From Candidatus Termititenax sp. (lineage in GTDB: Bacteria; Margulisbacteria; Riflemargulisbacteria; GWF2-35-9; DYQY01), in assembly GCA_020719045.1 (NCBI GenBank), contig DYQY01000005.1, forward strand, positions 1-64,000: a DNA stretch of 64,000 bases, in the 5' to 3' direction. A program made the translations under genes and the position numbers. Each line of letters begins with the position of its first letter. The stretch's first letter is position 1. The notes under the pieces were generated by a model, which did no database searches, was not told the origin of the DNA, and saw only the letters and a program-made list of their open reading frames with translations. This document shows positions 27,680-36,769 of the stretch, one piece after another.

Positions 27680-28335
27680 TGGGTAATAAGGTAAATCCTG
27701 TACTATTTAGAATAGGTGTTAATAAAGAATGTGATAGCGTATGGTATTCAAATAAGAATTACGCTAATTTTGTAAAGAATGACAAAGATATTAGAGATTA
27801 TATAAGAGCTCAGTATTTAAGAGCTGGTATTGCTAAAATAATTATCAATAGAAAAAATGACGGAATTGAAGTAACTGTTAGAGCAGCTAGACCAGGAGTA
27901 TTAATTGGTAAGGGCGGAACAGGTATTGAAGAATTTAATAAAGCATTAAAGAAAATGGTAACAGTTCCTAACGTTAAAGTTAACGTTGTAGAAGAAAAGA
28001 ATATCGACACATCAGCACCTATCCTTGGTGAAGCTATTGCTAGACAACTTGAAAAAAGAGTTGCGTTTAGAAGAGCAATGAAACAAGTAGTAGGTAGAGC
28101 AATGAGATCAGGAATTGAGGGTATTAAGGTTCAATGTGCTGGTCGTTTAGGCGGAGCTGAAATTGCTAGAACAGAATGGTACAGAGAAGGAAGAGTACCT
28201 CTTCAAACACTAAGAGCAGATATTGACTATGCTTTTACAGAAGCTTTAACAGTATATGGGAAAATTGGTGTTAAGGTATGGATTTACAAGGGAGATATTA
28301 TTCCTCAGAAAGCTCAAAAGGAGGAAGTAGTCTAA
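27679..28335 (+). CDS. rpsC: 30S ribosomal protein S3
   Basis: 218 residues at the mRNA entry channel. [19 protein letters not shown] opens the protein. The KH domain has [20 protein letters not shown], and the C-domain has [20 protein letters not shown] and DIDYAFTEA. Overlaps rplV by one base. One base separates its stop from rplP. Confidence 0.97.
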   Translation: MGNKVNPVLFRIGVNKECDSVWYSNKNYANFVKNDKDIRDYIRAQYLRAGIAKIIINRKNDGIEVTVRAARPGVLIGKGGTGIEEFNKALKKMVTVPNVKVNVVEEKNIDTSAPILGEAIARQLEKRVAFRRAMKQVVGRAMRSGIEGIKVQCAGRLGGAEIARTEWYREGRVPLQTLRADIDYAFTEALTVYGKIGVKVWIYKGDIIPQKAQKEEVV

Positions 28336-28336
28336 A

Positions 28337-28756
28337 ATGTTAATGCCTAAGAAACAGAAGTATCGTAAACAACAGAGAGGTAGACGTAAAGGGACTGCAA
28401 ATAAAGGTAATAAAATTGACTTTGGTTCTTATGGTTTACAAGCATTAGATAATGTTTGGATAACAGCAAGACAAATTGAAGCAGCTCGTATTGCAATGAC
28501 AAGATATGTAAAAAGAGGCGGTAGAATTTGGATAAGAATATTTCCAGATAAACCAGTAACTGCGATTCCAGCCGAAACCAGAATGGGTAAAGGTAAAGGA
28601 TCTCCAGAGTTTTGGGTAGCAGTAATTAAAAGAGGAAAAGTATTGTTTGAAATAGCAGACGTTACTGAAGATATTGCAAAAGAAGCAATGAGGCTTGCTG
28701 CACATAAGCTTCCTTTGAAAACAAAATTTGTCTATAGAATGGATTTAGAAGGGTAA
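28337..28756 (+). CDS. rplP: 50S ribosomal protein L16
   Basis: 139 residues. [58 protein letters not shown] and [18 protein letters not shown] identify it. It contacts A-site tRNA. ATG 28337 and 28343 are both possible; the MLMPK form is common in the family. AAAGGAGG at 28317-28324 (end of rpsC) serves as site. Confidence 0.97.
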   Translation: MLMPKKQKYRKQQRGRRKGTANKGNKIDFGSYGLQALDNVWITARQIEAARIAMTRYVKRGGRIWIRIFPDKPVTAIPAETRMGKGKGSPEFWVAVIKRGKVLFEIADVTEDIAKEAMRLAAHKLPLKTKFVYRMDLEG

Positions 28757-28760
28757 GATT

Positions 28761-28964
28761 ATGAAGTACGTAGAAGTAGCAAAATTAAAAAAAGAAGAAG
28801 CTGAAAAGAAGATATCTGAGAAAACAACAGATTTAATAAGATTAAGATTCGAGAAAGCGTCTAATCAACTTAAGGATCTTAAGTCTATTAGTAAAACAAA
28901 AAAAGATATTGCAAGATTAAACACACACTTAAACGCTTTAAATGGTGTTAAGGGAGAGAAATAA
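28761..28964 (+). CDS. rpmC: 50S ribosomal protein L29
   Basis: 67-residue two-helix protein near the tunnel exit. The typical part is [19 protein letters not shown] then [14 protein letters not shown]. It starts four bases after rplP. Its TAA overlaps the rpsQ ATG (TAATG). High Lys content as expected. Confidence 0.94.
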   Translation: MKYVEVAKLKKEEAEKKISEKTTDLIRLRFEKASNQLKDLKSISKTKKDIARLNTHLNALNGVKGEK

Positions 28965-29230
28965 TGGAAGAAAGAAACAAAAGAAAAGAAAGAACTGGTG
29001 TTGTTGTTAGTGATAAAATGGATAAAACCATTGTAGTAAAACTTACAAGAAGAACACATCATCCTAAGTATGAAAAAGTAATAACAAAAAATATGAAGGT
29101 AAAAGCTCATGATGAGAACAATGAAGCAAAAAGTGGCGATATTGTTACAATCAGAGAAGTAAGACCTTTAAGTAAAGATAAAAGATGGCTTTTAATTAGT
29201 AAAGTAGAAGCTAAAGGAAAGGGTGTATAA
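28964..29230 (+). CDS. rpsQ: 30S ribosomal protein S17
   Basis: 88 residues with an OB fold binding the 5' domain of 16S r[63 protein letters not shown] are diagnostic. Overlaps rpmC by one base. Confidence 0.97.
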   Translation: MEERNKRKERTGVVVSDKMDKTIVVKLTRRTHHPKYEKVITKNMKVKAHDENNEAKSGDIVTIREVRPLSKDKRWLLISKVEAKGKGV

Positions 29231-29232
29231 CT

Positions 29233-29601
29233 GTGATTCAGCAGGAAACTAGATTAGTAGTAGCCGATAATTCAGGTGCAAAAGAAATTCTATGCATCAA
29301 AGTATTAGGTGGTAGCAAGAGAAAATTTGCAAGTGTTGGAGACATAATCGTAGCTGCTGTAAAAAAAGCACAACCAGATGGCAACGTAAAGAAAAGCGAA
29401 GTTGTTAAAGCAGTTGTTGTAAGAACAGTTTCTCCTATTATAAGAAAAGATGGTACTTCAGTGAGATTTGATGATAACGCTGCAGTAATCATCAATAATC
29501 AGAATTTGCCAAAGGGTACTAGAATATTTGGCCCTATTGCGAGAGAGTTAAGAGATAAATCATTTTCAAAGATTATTTCATTAGCTCCAGAGGTTGTATA
29601 A
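29233..29601 (+). CDS. rplN: 50S ribosomal protein L14
   Basis: 122 residues at the subunit interface. [55 protein letters not shown] and [20 protein letters not shown] match the family throughout. Starts at GTG 29233, two bases after rpsQ, with AGGAAAGGG just upstream. Confidence 0.97.
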   Translation: MIQQETRLVVADNSGAKEILCIKVLGGSKRKFASVGDIIVAAVKKAQPDGNVKKSEVVKAVVVRTVSPIIRKDGTSVRFDDNAAVIINNQNLPKGTRIFGPIARELRDKSFSKIISLAPEVV

Positions 29602-29611
29602 GGAGATAATA

Positions 29612-29923
29612 ATGAATAAGCTTAAAAAAGATGATGAAGTTGTTGTAATAGCTGGTAAGAATAAAGGACTTAAATCTAAAGTATTAAAGGTTCTACCATC
29701 TAAATCAAAGGTATTAGTTGATAAAGCTAATACTGTAAAAAAACACCAAAAACCTAGTTACTCAGGTGCGGGTGGTATTATTGATATGGAGAAACCAATC
29801 GATATCTCCAATGTAATGGTAGTATGCAAATATTGTAAAAAACCAACTAGAATATCTATTGAAGAAGTCAAAGGTAAGTTAGTTCGTAAATGCAAAAAGT
29901 GCAGTGAAATAATAGATAAATAA
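29612..29923 (+). CDS. rplX: 50S ribosomal protein L24
   Basis: 103 residues. KOW motif at the N-terminus ([20 protein letters not shown]), then [20 protein letters not shown]. The C-terminal [18 protein letters not shown] with CKKCSE gives two CxxC knuckles, the zinc-binding form of L24. Start at ATG 29612 after AAGGAG. A TTG at 29594 is in frame but lies inside rplN without a site. Confidence 0.95.
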   Translation: MNKLKKDDEVVVIAGKNKGLKSKVLKVLPSKSKVLVDKANTVKKHQKPSYSGAGGIIDMEKPIDISNVMVVCKYCKKPTRISIEEVKGKLVRKCKKCSEIIDK

Positions 29924-29940
29924 GAGGAGATCAAATAGTC

Positions 29941-30495
29941 GTGGTTAAACAACAGTCATTAGATTTAAAAGAAAAGTACAAAGTAGATATTAAAAAAGCG
30001 TTACAAGAAAAGTATAATTATGTAAACGCTAATCAAGTTCCAAAAATAGAAAAGATTATTATCAATAGAGGTATTGGTGAGGCTATTAGTAATTCAAAAG
30101 CAGTACAGTCATCAGTAGATGAGTTTATCGTATTGTTCGGACAAAAGCCAATCGTTACAAAAGCAAAGAAATCTATAGCTGGGTTTAAATTAAGAGAAGG
30201 TCTTTCAATCGGTTGTAAAGTTACTCTTAGGGGTGACAGGATGTATGAGTTTATGAATAAACTTTTTAACATGGTACTTCCAAAGATTAGGGATTTTCGT
30301 GGTGTATCAAGAAAAGCTTTTGATAATCAAGCTAACTATACATTAGGTATTAAAGAGCAACTTATTTTCCCTGAAATTGATTATGATAAGGTTGATAAAG
30401 TTAGAGGATTCAACATTACTTTTGTTACAACAACAGATAATGAAGAACAATCTTTAGAATTGCTAAGTCTATTAGGCATGCCTTTTAGAAAGTAA
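29941..30495 (+). CDS. rplE: 50S ribosomal protein L5
   Basis: 184 residues, binds 5S rRNA in the central protuberance. Seen: [69 protein letters not shown] and the end [12 protein letters not shown] start with GAGGAGA at 29923-29930. Confidence 0.97.
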   Translation: MVKQQSLDLKEKYKVDIKKALQEKYNYVNANQVPKIEKIIINRGIGEAISNSKAVQSSVDEFIVLFGQKPIVTKAKKSIAGFKLREGLSIGCKVTLRGDRMYEFMNKLFNMVLPKIRDFRGVSRKAFDNQANYTLGIKEQLIFPEIDYDKVDKVRGFNITFVTTTDNEEQSLELLSLLGMPFRK

Positions 30496-30520
30496 TAAAT
30501 AATTAGAGGAGATATATTAG

Positions 30521-30706
30521 ATGGCGAAAATATCAATGGTAGTCAGAAATGAAAAGAAGAAAAAAAGTCCTATTCAATATAGGAGAAGATGTAGTATATG
30601 TGGTAGGTCGAGAGGTCATCTTAGAAAATTTGGTGTTTGTCGTTTATGTTTTAGGAAGCTAGCTTGTGCTGGAGAACTTCCAGGCGTAACTAAGTCAAGT
30701 TGGTAG
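30521..30706 (+). CDS. rpsN: 30S ribosomal protein S14, zinc-binding type
   Basis: 61 residues, the short zinc (C+) form. RRRCSICGRSRGHLRKFGVC then RLCFRKLACAGELPGV gives CxxC-x14-CxxC. It helps assemble the 30S head near S3 and S10. AGAGGAGA precedes ATG. Confidence 0.96.
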   Translation: MAKISMVVRNEKKKKSPIQYRRRCSICGRSRGHLRKFGVCRLCFRKLACAGELPGVTKSSW

Positions 30707-30722
30707 AAATCAGGAGGTATAA

Positions 30723-31121
30723 ATGAGCGTTTCAGATCCGATAGCAGATATGATTTGTATAATAAAAAATGGAATTAATGCAAGAAAGCTTGATGTAAAG
30801 ATTCCTTATTCTAATATTAAGTTTGATATTGTAAATATTATGCATAAAGAAGGTTTTATTTCTAAAGTTGAGAAAATTGATAATGATAATAAACCTATAA
30901 TTAAGGTTGCACTTAAATACAATGAAGTAGGAAAATCAGTTATTAATAATATGGTAAAGCAAAGTACACCTGGTAAGAGACAATATTTTGCTAAAGCAGA
31001 TATCCCAAAAGTAAAAAATGGATTTGGCATATCAATACTTTCAACTAATAAAGGTGTTATTAGTGGTAAAGAAGCACGTATGAAGAATGTTGGCGGCGAA
31101 ATATTATGTTATGTTTGGTAG
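30723..31121 (+). CDS. rpsH: 30S ribosomal protein S8
   Basis: 132 residues. SDPIADMICIIKNGINARK at the N-terminus, IKFDIVNIMHKEGFI, and the conserved C-terminal GFGISILSTNKGVISGKEAR and GGEILCYVW. It binds the central 16S domain and in E. coli represses the spc operon. AGGAGG precedes ATG. Confidence 0.97.
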   Translation: MSVSDPIADMICIIKNGINARKLDVKIPYSNIKFDIVNIMHKEGFISKVEKIDNDNKPIIKVALKYNEVGKSVINNMVKQSTPGKRQYFAKADIPKVKNGFGISILSTNKGVISGKEARMKNVGGEILCYVW

Positions 31122-31133
31122 GGAGATAAAGAA

Positions 31134-31676
31134 ATGTCAAAGATAGGCGCAAAACCAGTAGAATTTAAAGATAATGTCCAAGTGGATATTAGTGAAGGTA
31201 ATGTTAAAGTTAAAGGACCTAAGGGTGAGTTATCTTTAGATATTCCTACAACAAAGATTAAGATAGAGAAAACAACTAATAAAGTAATTTTAACAAGAAA
31301 TGTTGAAGATAGTGAAGCTAAAGCTCAACACGGTTTATATAACACACTTATTAAAAATATGATAAAAGGTGTTTCAGATGGATTTGAGAAAACATTAGAT
31401 TTAGTAGGCGTTGGATACAGAGTTCAAAAAAAGGGCGAAGGATTAACTTTAGCTTTAGGATATTCTCATCCAATCGAAGTAGAACCTATTAAAGGAATCA
31501 GCTTTGAATTAGTTGGAGATACAAAAATTACTGTAAAAGGTATAGATAAGCAATTAGTTGGACAAGTTTCTGCGAATATTAGAAAACTTAGACCACCTGA
31601 ACCATACAAAGGAAAAGGCGTTAAGTATTCTGATGAACGTATAACAAGAAAAGCAGGAAAGTCAGCTAAGAAGTAA
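31134..31676 (+). CDS. rplF: 50S ribosomal protein L6
   Basis: 180 residues with two similar domains. MSKIGAKPVEF, VKGPKGELSLDIP, LVGVGYRVQKKGEGLTLALG, YSHPIEVEPIKGI and RKLRPPEPYKGKGVKYSDER are diagnostic. It sits near the sarcin-ricin loop. Twelve bases after rpsH. Confidence 0.97.
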   Translation: MSKIGAKPVEFKDNVQVDISEGNVKVKGPKGELSLDIPTTKIKIEKTTNKVILTRNVEDSEAKAQHGLYNTLIKNMIKGVSDGFEKTLDLVGVGYRVQKKGEGLTLALGYSHPIEVEPIKGISFELVGDTKITVKGIDKQLVGQVSANIRKLRPPEPYKGKGVKYSDERITRKAGKSAKK

Positions 31677-31691
31677 AGGAGAATATGTAAG

Positions 31692-32000
31692 ATGAGAAGA
31701 ACTACAAAACAAGTTATTGGCACAGCTGTTAGGCCAAGAATGATAGTAAGCAGAAGTTTGAACAATGTATATGTTCAGATTATTGATGATGAGAATGATA
31801 AAACATTAGTTGGTATTTCAAGCCAAGTATTAAAACAAAGGGCAAACAAAGACATTTCTTTTAAAGTTGGAGAAATGATTGGAGAGAAAGCAATTAGCTT
31901 AGGGATAAAGAGTGTTGTTTTTGATAGAGCAGGCAGAATATATCATGGCAGAATCAAGGCAGTTGCCGATGGTGCCAGGAGTAAAGGGCTACAGTTTTAG
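31692..32000 (+). CDS. rplR: 50S ribosomal protein L18
   Basis: 102 residues, about 15 shorter than usual because the basic N-terminal tail is reduced to RRTTKQVIGTAVRPR. The 5S-binding core remains: RPRMIVSRSLNNVYVQIIDD, ISSQVLKQR and VFDRAGRIYHGRIKAVADGA. AAAGGAGA precedes ATG. Confidence 0.96.
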   Translation: MRRTTKQVIGTAVRPRMIVSRSLNNVYVQIIDDENDKTLVGISSQVLKQRANKDISFKVGEMIGEKAISLGIKSVVFDRAGRIYHGRIKAVADGARSKGLQF

Positions 32001-32019
32001 TTAAATCATAGGAGGAAAC

Positions 32020-32526
32020 ATGTCAGAAATAGAATCAAGTAGTGAGTTTGTTGAAAAGATAGTTCAGATTAGAAGGGTTACTAAAGTAGTAAAGGGCGGG
32101 AAAAAACTTTCTTTCAGAGCTACTGTAGTTGTTGGTGACATGAATGGTAGAGTTGGAGTTGGTGTAGCTAAAGCTGCTGAAGTTCCAGGAGCAATTAAGA
32201 AAGCTATCAATGCTGCTAAAAGAGCAATGATTAATGTACATATTGTTAGTGGGACTATTCCACATGAAACAAATGGTAGTCTTGGTGCAAGTAAAGTTTT
32301 CTTAAGACCAGCACCAGAGGGTACTGGCGTTATTGCTGGTGGTGTTATGAGACTAGTATTCGAACTTGCTGGTATTCATAATATCGTATCTAAGTCATTA
32401 GGTTCTTCATCTGTTATTAATAATGCCTTCGCAGCGTTGGACGGATTGAACAATTTAAATAGTTTGGAAGAAGTTATTAAAGAACGTGGTGTTAAATTTA
32501 AGGTTAAACACATACATAGTATATAA
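32020..32526 (+). CDS. rpsE: 30S ribosomal protein S5
   Basis: 168 residues. VEKIVQIRRVTKVVKGGKKL, FRATVVVGDMNGRVGVGVAK, the HETNGSLGASKVFLRPAPEG segment and GIHNIVSKSLGS are typical. It works in decoding accuracy and mRNA unwinding. AGGAGG lies before ATG. The next gene is rplO after only 11 bases, leaving no room for rpmD (L30), which normally sits here. Confidence 0.97.
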   Translation: MSEIESSSEFVEKIVQIRRVTKVVKGGKKLSFRATVVVGDMNGRVGVGVAKAAEVPGAIKKAINAAKRAMINVHIVSGTIPHETNGSLGASKVFLRPAPEGTGVIAGGVMRLVFELAGIHNIVSKSLGSSSVINNAFAALDGLNNLNSLEEVIKERGVKFKVKHIHSI

Positions 32527-32537
32527 GGGAGTATTTG

Positions 32538-32987
32538 ATGGGAATTCTATCTGAGTTAAAAACATATATTGGTTCACAAACAAAAAGAAAAAGAGTCGGT
32601 AGAGGCGAAAGCTCTGGACTTGGTAAAACTTCTGGTAAGGGAAGAAAAGGTCAACAATCTAGAAGCGGTGGAGGAATGAGAGCTGGGTTTGAAGGCGGAC
32701 AGATGCCTTTATACAGAAAGATTCCTAAGCTGAAAGGATTTAAAGCTTTAACTCAAAAAGATTATGAAATTGTAAATTTATCAACAATTGCTAATTTAAA
32801 ATTAAAAACTGTTGATCTTGTTGTTCTTAAAGAAAAAGGAATCATATCAAATAGAACAAAGAAGATAAAAGTATTAGCTCAAGGTACTATAAAGGAAGCT
32901 GTTGTAGTAAAGGCTGATATGTTTTCAGCAAAAGCTATAGAGCTTATTGAAAAAGTTGGCGGCAAGGCCGAGGTAGTTAATGGCTAA
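32538..32987 (+). CDS. rplO: 50S ribosomal protein L15
   Basis: 149 residues. The N-terminal GRGESSGLGKTSGKGRKGQQ and GGGMRAGFEGGQMPLYRKIP are diagnostic for this late-assembly protein. ATG 32538 is preferred to the adjacent in-frame TTG 32535. AAGGGAG lies at 32525-32531. It overlaps secY by eight bases. Confidence 0.96.
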   Translation: MGILSELKTYIGSQTKRKRVGRGESSGLGKTSGKGRKGQQSRSGGGMRAGFEGGQMPLYRKIPKLKGFKALTQKDYEIVNLSTIANLKLKTVDLVVLKEKGIISNRTKKIKVLAQGTIKEAVVVKADMFSAKAIELIEKVGGKAEVVNG

Positions 32988-34236
32988 CAACTATTCTGGT
33001 TTCTTTCAGATCGAAGATCTACAAAAGAAGCTACTTTTTACTTTAGGCATTATATTTCTTTTCAGACTTGGAACACATATTCCAGTTAGCGGATTAGACT
33101 TAAATCAATTAGCAAACATGTTTGGACAAGGAGGCTTTTTCGGCTTTCTTGACTTATTTTCAGGTGGAGGACTTAGCAGGTTTTCTGTGTTTGCCTTAGG
33201 TATTATTCCTTACATCAATGCATCTATTATTATGCAGCTACTTACTATCATGTACCCATCATTAAAGGAGATACAAGAAGAAGGTGAAAGTGGCAGAAAA
33301 AAGATACAACAATATACTAGATATTTAACGATGGTAATAGGGTTCATTCAGTCTGTTGGAATTACTGTAGGGCTCAAATCTCTACTGTTACCTGGAGTTT
33401 CTTTTCCAGTTTTCTTTATTACTGCAGTTTCTTCCCTAATGGCAGGTACTGCTCTCGTGATGTGGTTAGGGGAATTGATTACTGAAAGAGGAATTGGAAA
33501 TGGTGCGAGTATCCTGATTTTCGTTGGAATAGTTGGAGAAATGCCACAGTATGTACTTAATACAGTAACCCTAATAAAAGGTGGCTTATCATTTGTGAAT
33601 GTGTTTATTATGGTGATTATGTTTATCATCGTTACGATAGGAATCATTGTTGTTCAGGAAGCTCAACGCAATATTCCAGTGCAGTATGCAAAAAGAGTTG
33701 TAGGACGGAAGATGTATGGTGGTCAAAACACCTATCTGCCCATGAAAATTAATCAAGGTGGAGTTATTCCTATTATTTTTGCTTCGTCAGTTTTGTCTTT
33801 GCCAATAATGCTTATACAGTTATTCCCTAAAATGAATTTTCTTAATGAGTGGCTTGGTTATGGTACATTCTTATATATACTAGTATTTTCAGCTCTGATT
33901 TTTTTCTTTACTTATTTCTATACTGCTATTACTTTTAATCCACAGGAACTGGCAGAGAATATAAAAAAATATGGTGGATTTATTTTAGGCATTAGACCTG
34001 GAAAACCAACAGCAGAATACTTAGACGCTGTTATTACAAGGCTTACATTGGTCGGTGCAACGTTTTTATCGCTCATTTCGATAGTTCCTATGTTGACTGC
34101 CAACATAACCCATGTAACAAGCTTTATGGGGCTTGGCGGAACTGCTTTGTTAATTATTGTTGGAGTAGCAATGGATTTGGTTAGACAGATAGAAACTATC
34201 CTTATATCCAATAAATACGAGAAATTAGTTAGATAA
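32980..34236 (+). CDS. secY: Protein translocase channel subunit SecY
   Basis: 418 residues with ten membrane helices. Seen: RLGTHIPVSGLDLNQL, the FSGGGLSRFSVFALGIIPYI plug/helix-2 region, LITERGIGNGASILIF, RNIPVQYAKRVVGRKMYGGQ and LPMKINQGGVIPIIFASSVL, ending DLVRQIETILISNKYEKLV. Pairs with SecE at 9436. Start overlaps the end of rplO, so the two are coupled. Confidence 0.98.
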   Translation: MANNYSGFFQIEDLQKKLLFTLGIIFLFRLGTHIPVSGLDLNQLANMFGQGGFFGFLDLFSGGGLSRFSVFALGIIPYINASIIMQLLTIMYPSLKEIQEEGESGRKKIQQYTRYLTMVIGFIQSVGITVGLKSLLLPGVSFPVFFITAVSSLMAGTALVMWLGELITERGIGNGASILIFVGIVGEMPQYVLNTVTLIKGGLSFVNVFIMVIMFIIVTIGIIVVQEAQRNIPVQYAKRVVGRKMYGGQNTYLPMKINQGGVIPIIFASSVLSLPIMLIQLFPKMNFLNEWLGYGTFLYILVFSALIFFFTYFYTAITFNPQELAENIKKYGGFILGIRPGKPTAEYLDAVITRLTLVGATFLSLISIVPMLTANITHVTSFMGLGGTALLIIVGVAMDLVRQIETILISNKYEKLVR

Positions 34237-34247
34237 GGAGAACAAAT

Positions 34248-34892
34248 ATGGCTTTAGATAAATTATTAATATTAGGTGCACCAGGTTCAGGAAAAGGAAC
34301 ACAAGCTAAGTTTATTGCTGATCAATACGGTTATAAACATATATCTAGTGGTGATATTCTAAGAAAAACAGCTTCAGAAGATACTGAGATTGGTAGACAG
34401 ATAGCTGCTATAATAAAGGCTGGGGAATTGGTTCCTGATGAATTAATTAATCAAATGTTTCTGAATAGTTTTAAACAGCTTGAAGGAAAGAAGATTATTT
34501 GTGATGGATATCCAAGAAAACTTTCTCAGGCAGAGTTTTTAGCTGAGAATAATTTTGTGTTTGATGCTGTAATTTATTTAAATGTTTCATTAGAAGAAGT
34601 TACTGACAGGATTAGTGGTAGATTAACTGCAAAAATCTCTGGAGAGACTTACCATATTAAACATAGACCACCTAAGGTTGAAGGTGTTTGTGATGTTTCT
34701 GGTGAAAAGCTAATCATTAGAGAAGATGATAAGCCTGAAACAGTGAAGAAAAGATACTCAGTTTATCTTAAGGAAACAGAGCCATTATTGGAATTTTATG
34801 GTTCAAAAGGTGTTGTAATTGAAGTTGATTCTGAGAAATCAATTGATGTTGTGTGGAAAGATATTGAGAGAGTAGTTTTTAAGAAAAAATAG
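34248..34892 (+). CDS. adk: Adenylate kinase
   Basis: 214 residues. Converts ATP and AMP to two ADP. P-loop GAPGSGKGTQ (10-19), HISSGDILRKT, DGYPRKLSQAEF and the LID segment GRLTAKISGETYHIKHRPPK are present. The LID lacks the four-Cys zinc site. AAGGAG lies 11 bases after secY. Unlike many genomes there is no map gene between adk and infA. Confidence 0.97.
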   Translation: MALDKLLILGAPGSGKGTQAKFIADQYGYKHISSGDILRKTASEDTEIGRQIAAIIKAGELVPDELINQMFLNSFKQLEGKKIICDGYPRKLSQAEFLAENNFVFDAVIYLNVSLEEVTDRISGRLTAKISGETYHIKHRPPKVEGVCDVSGEKLIIREDDKPETVKKRYSVYLKETEPLLEFYGSKGVVIEVDSEKSIDVVWKDIERVVFKKK

Positions 34893-34895
34893 TAT

Positions 34896-34924
34896 TTGTA
34901 ATTAAAATAATAATCTGTTAAGAT
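34896..34924 (+). promoter_or_regulatory. Internal promoter before infA
   Basis: TTGTAA (34896-34901), a 17-base spacer and TAAGAT (34919-34924) in the 60-base gap after adk. It would drive infA, rpmJ and the alpha-operon genes with a ~20-base leader. Confidence 0.5.
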
Positions 34925-34952
34925 ATTTAACCGGTTTTTTGAAGGCAGGATC

Positions 34953-35168
34953 ATGGTAAAAGATGTAATAGAAGTTGAAGGAGTAATTAGCGAAGCCCTA
35001 CCAAACGCTATGTTTAGAGTAAAGCTAGACACAGGTCAGGAAATCTTAGCACACGTCTCCGGCAAGATAAGAAAGAATTTTATAAGGATACTTTTGGGTG
35101 ATAGGGTAAAGGTCGAATTGTCACCTTACGATTTAAGTAAAGGCAGAATAGCCTTTAGACTAAAATAG
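34953..35168 (+). CDS. infA: Translation initiation factor IF-1
   Basis: 71 residues, single OB fold that blocks the A site during initiation. [58 protein letters not shown] match IF-1 from end to end. Followed 21 bases later by rpmJ. Confidence 0.97.
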   Translation: MVKDVIEVEGVISEALPNAMFRVKLDTGQEILAHVSGKIRKNFIRILLGDRVKVELSPYDLSKGRIAFRLK

Positions 35169-35189
35169 GAAAGCAGAAGGTATAGAGTA

Positions 35190-35303
35190 ATGAAAGTAAG
35201 AACATCAGTGAAAAAGATATGCCCTAAATGTAAGGTCATTAAAAGATTTGGTAGAGTAATGGTTATTTGTGAAAACCAAAAACACAAACAAAGACAAGGA
35301 TAG
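35190..35303 (+). CDS. rpmJ: 50S ribosomal protein L36
   Basis: 37 residues: [20 protein letters not shown] then [17 protein letters not shown]. The CxxC, single Cys and His make the zinc-ribbon form of L36. GCAGAAGG lies upstream of the ATG. The infA-rpmJ-rpsM-rpsK-rpsD-rpoA-rplQ order is classic. Confidence 0.95.
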   Translation: MKVRTSVKKICPKCKVIKRFGRVMVICENQKHKQRQG

Positions 35304-35312
35304 GGAGTAGAT

Positions 35313-35687
35313 ATGCCAAGATTAGCGGGAACAGATATACCTAATAATAAAAGAACAGTAGTTGCACTAACTTATATTTATGGAATAGGTTTAGTTAGTA
35401 GTAAAAAGATTTTAAAAAAATTAAATATTTCTGAAGATCTAAGAGCGAAAGATCTTAGTGAAAATGATATAGTTCGTTTAAGAGAAGAATTATCTAATTA
35501 TGTAATTGAAGGTGATCTTAGAAAAGAAATTACCTTAAATATTAAAAGATTAATGGAAATTGGAAGTTATAGGGGAGTAAGACATAAAAAACATTTGCCT
35601 GTAAGAGGACAAAGAACTAAAACTAATGCACGTACAAAAAGAGGAAAAAAGACCACTATAGCTAATAAGAAGAAAGCTGTTAAGTAG
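35313..35687 (+). CDS. rpsM: 30S ribosomal protein S13
   Basis: 124 residues. [52 protein letters not shown] and [13 protein letters not shown] are diagnostic. It bridges the subunits and touches P-site tRNA through its basic tail ([13 protein letters not shown]). Confidence 0.97.
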   Translation: MPRLAGTDIPNNKRTVVALTYIYGIGLVSSKKILKKLNISEDLRAKDLSENDIVRLREELSNYVIEGDLRKEITLNIKRLMEIGSYRGVRHKKHLPVRGQRTKTNARTKRGKKTTIANKKKAVK

Positions 35688-35705
35688 GAAAGAGGAGTTG
35701 AATAA

Positions 35706-36104
35706 ATGGTAGCTGCTAAGAAAAAGACAACAGTAACAAAAAAGAAAGTTAAAAAGAATGTGCCACATGGTATAGCTTTTATTAAATCTAATTTTAATAA
35801 CACTATAATTTCCATAACAGATTTAGAAGGAAATGTTATATCTTGGGGAAGTTCCGGAGTTGTTGGATTTAAAGGCTCCAAGAAGGGTACACCTTTTGCC
35901 GCTCAATCAGCTGGAGAAAAAGCAGCTATTATTGCCAAAGAAAACGGAATGCAACATATTGATGTGTTTGTTAAAGGACCAGGCCCAGGTAGAGAAACAG
36001 CTATAAGAGCTATTCAAGCAGCAGGAATTGATGTTGTGTCTATAAAAGACGTTACGCCTATACCACACAATGGATGTAGACCACGTAAAAGAAGAAGAGT
36101 ATAG
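35706..36104 (+). CDS. rpsK: 30S ribosomal protein S11
   Basis: 132 residues. [58 protein letters not shown] and [18 protein letters not shown] are canonical. The N-terminal ~17 residues are Lys/Thr-rich. AGAGGAG lies before ATG. Confidence 0.97.
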   Translation: MVAAKKKTTVTKKKVKKNVPHGIAFIKSNFNNTIISITDLEGNVISWGSSGVVGFKGSKKGTPFAAQSAGEKAAIIAKENGMQHIDVFVKGPGPGRETAIRAIQAAGIDVVSIKDVTPIPHNGCRPRKRRRV

Positions 36105-36120
36105 GAAGGGAGATATTGTA

Positions 36121-36744
36121 ATGGGTTTGTACAAGGGATCATCTTGTAAATTATGTAGAAGAGAAGGCGTAAAGCTTTTTTTGAAAAGTGATAAGTGTGA
36201 GAGTCCAAAATGTCCACTAGCGAAGAGGGCATATCCTCCTGGACAGCATGGTCCAGTTTTTAGAAGTAAGCTTTCAGAGTACGGTATTCGTATGAGAGAA
36301 AAACAGAAAGCAAAGAGATTTTACTATTTGGCTGAAGGTCAGTTTAGAAAGTATTTTCAAAAAGCTGATAATGCACATGGCAATACAGCAGAAGAGTTAA
36401 TCATGTTAGTTGAAAGAAGACTAGATAATGTAGTGTTTAGAGCTGCTTTAGCGTATACAAGAATGAACGCAAGACAAGTAGTTAAGCATGGTCATTTCTT
36501 AGTTAATGGTAAGAAGGTTGATATTCCTTCATATATAGTAGGTGTAAACGATGTAATATCCATTAAAGAATCTTCAAAAGAGTCTTTTGCTACTATTATT
36601 GAAAAGAATAAGAATAAAGTAGGATATAGCTGGATATCTTCAGATACAACTGCTAATAAATATACTTTTACAAGAATACCAACGTTGGAAGAAGCTGGCG
36701 TTCCTGTAAATATGCAGCTAATCGTTGAGTACTATTCTAGATAA
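36121..36744 (+). CDS. rpsD: 30S ribosomal protein S4, zinc-binding type
   Basis: 207 residues. The N-terminal CKLCRREG with KCESPKCPLAKR supplies four Cys, the zinc form. The S4 domain is RLDNVVFRAALAYTRMNARQ and HGHFLVNGKKVDIPSYIV. I start at ATG 36121, after GGAAGGGAG. An open frame reaching 36070 overlaps rpsK and has no support. S4 often autoregulates this operon. Confidence 0.97.
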   Translation: MGLYKGSSCKLCRREGVKLFLKSDKCESPKCPLAKRAYPPGQHGPVFRSKLSEYGIRMREKQKAKRFYYLAEGQFRKYFQKADNAHGNTAEELIMLVERRLDNVVFRAALAYTRMNARQVVKHGHFLVNGKKVDIPSYIVGVNDVISIKESSKESFATIIEKNKNKVGYSWISSDTTANKYTFTRIPTLEEAGVPVNMQLIVEYYSR

Positions 36745-36769
36745 TAAATAAGAAGGAGGCTTGTTTGCC

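Noticed and set aside
32527-32537. Search for rpmD (L30) between rpsE and rplO
   Set aside because: Only 11 bases are available, so the gene cannot be here.
36070-36120. Longer rpsD start inside rpsK
   Set aside because: The extra residues match no S4 protein, and ATG 36121 has GGAAGGGAG and begins with the family sequence.
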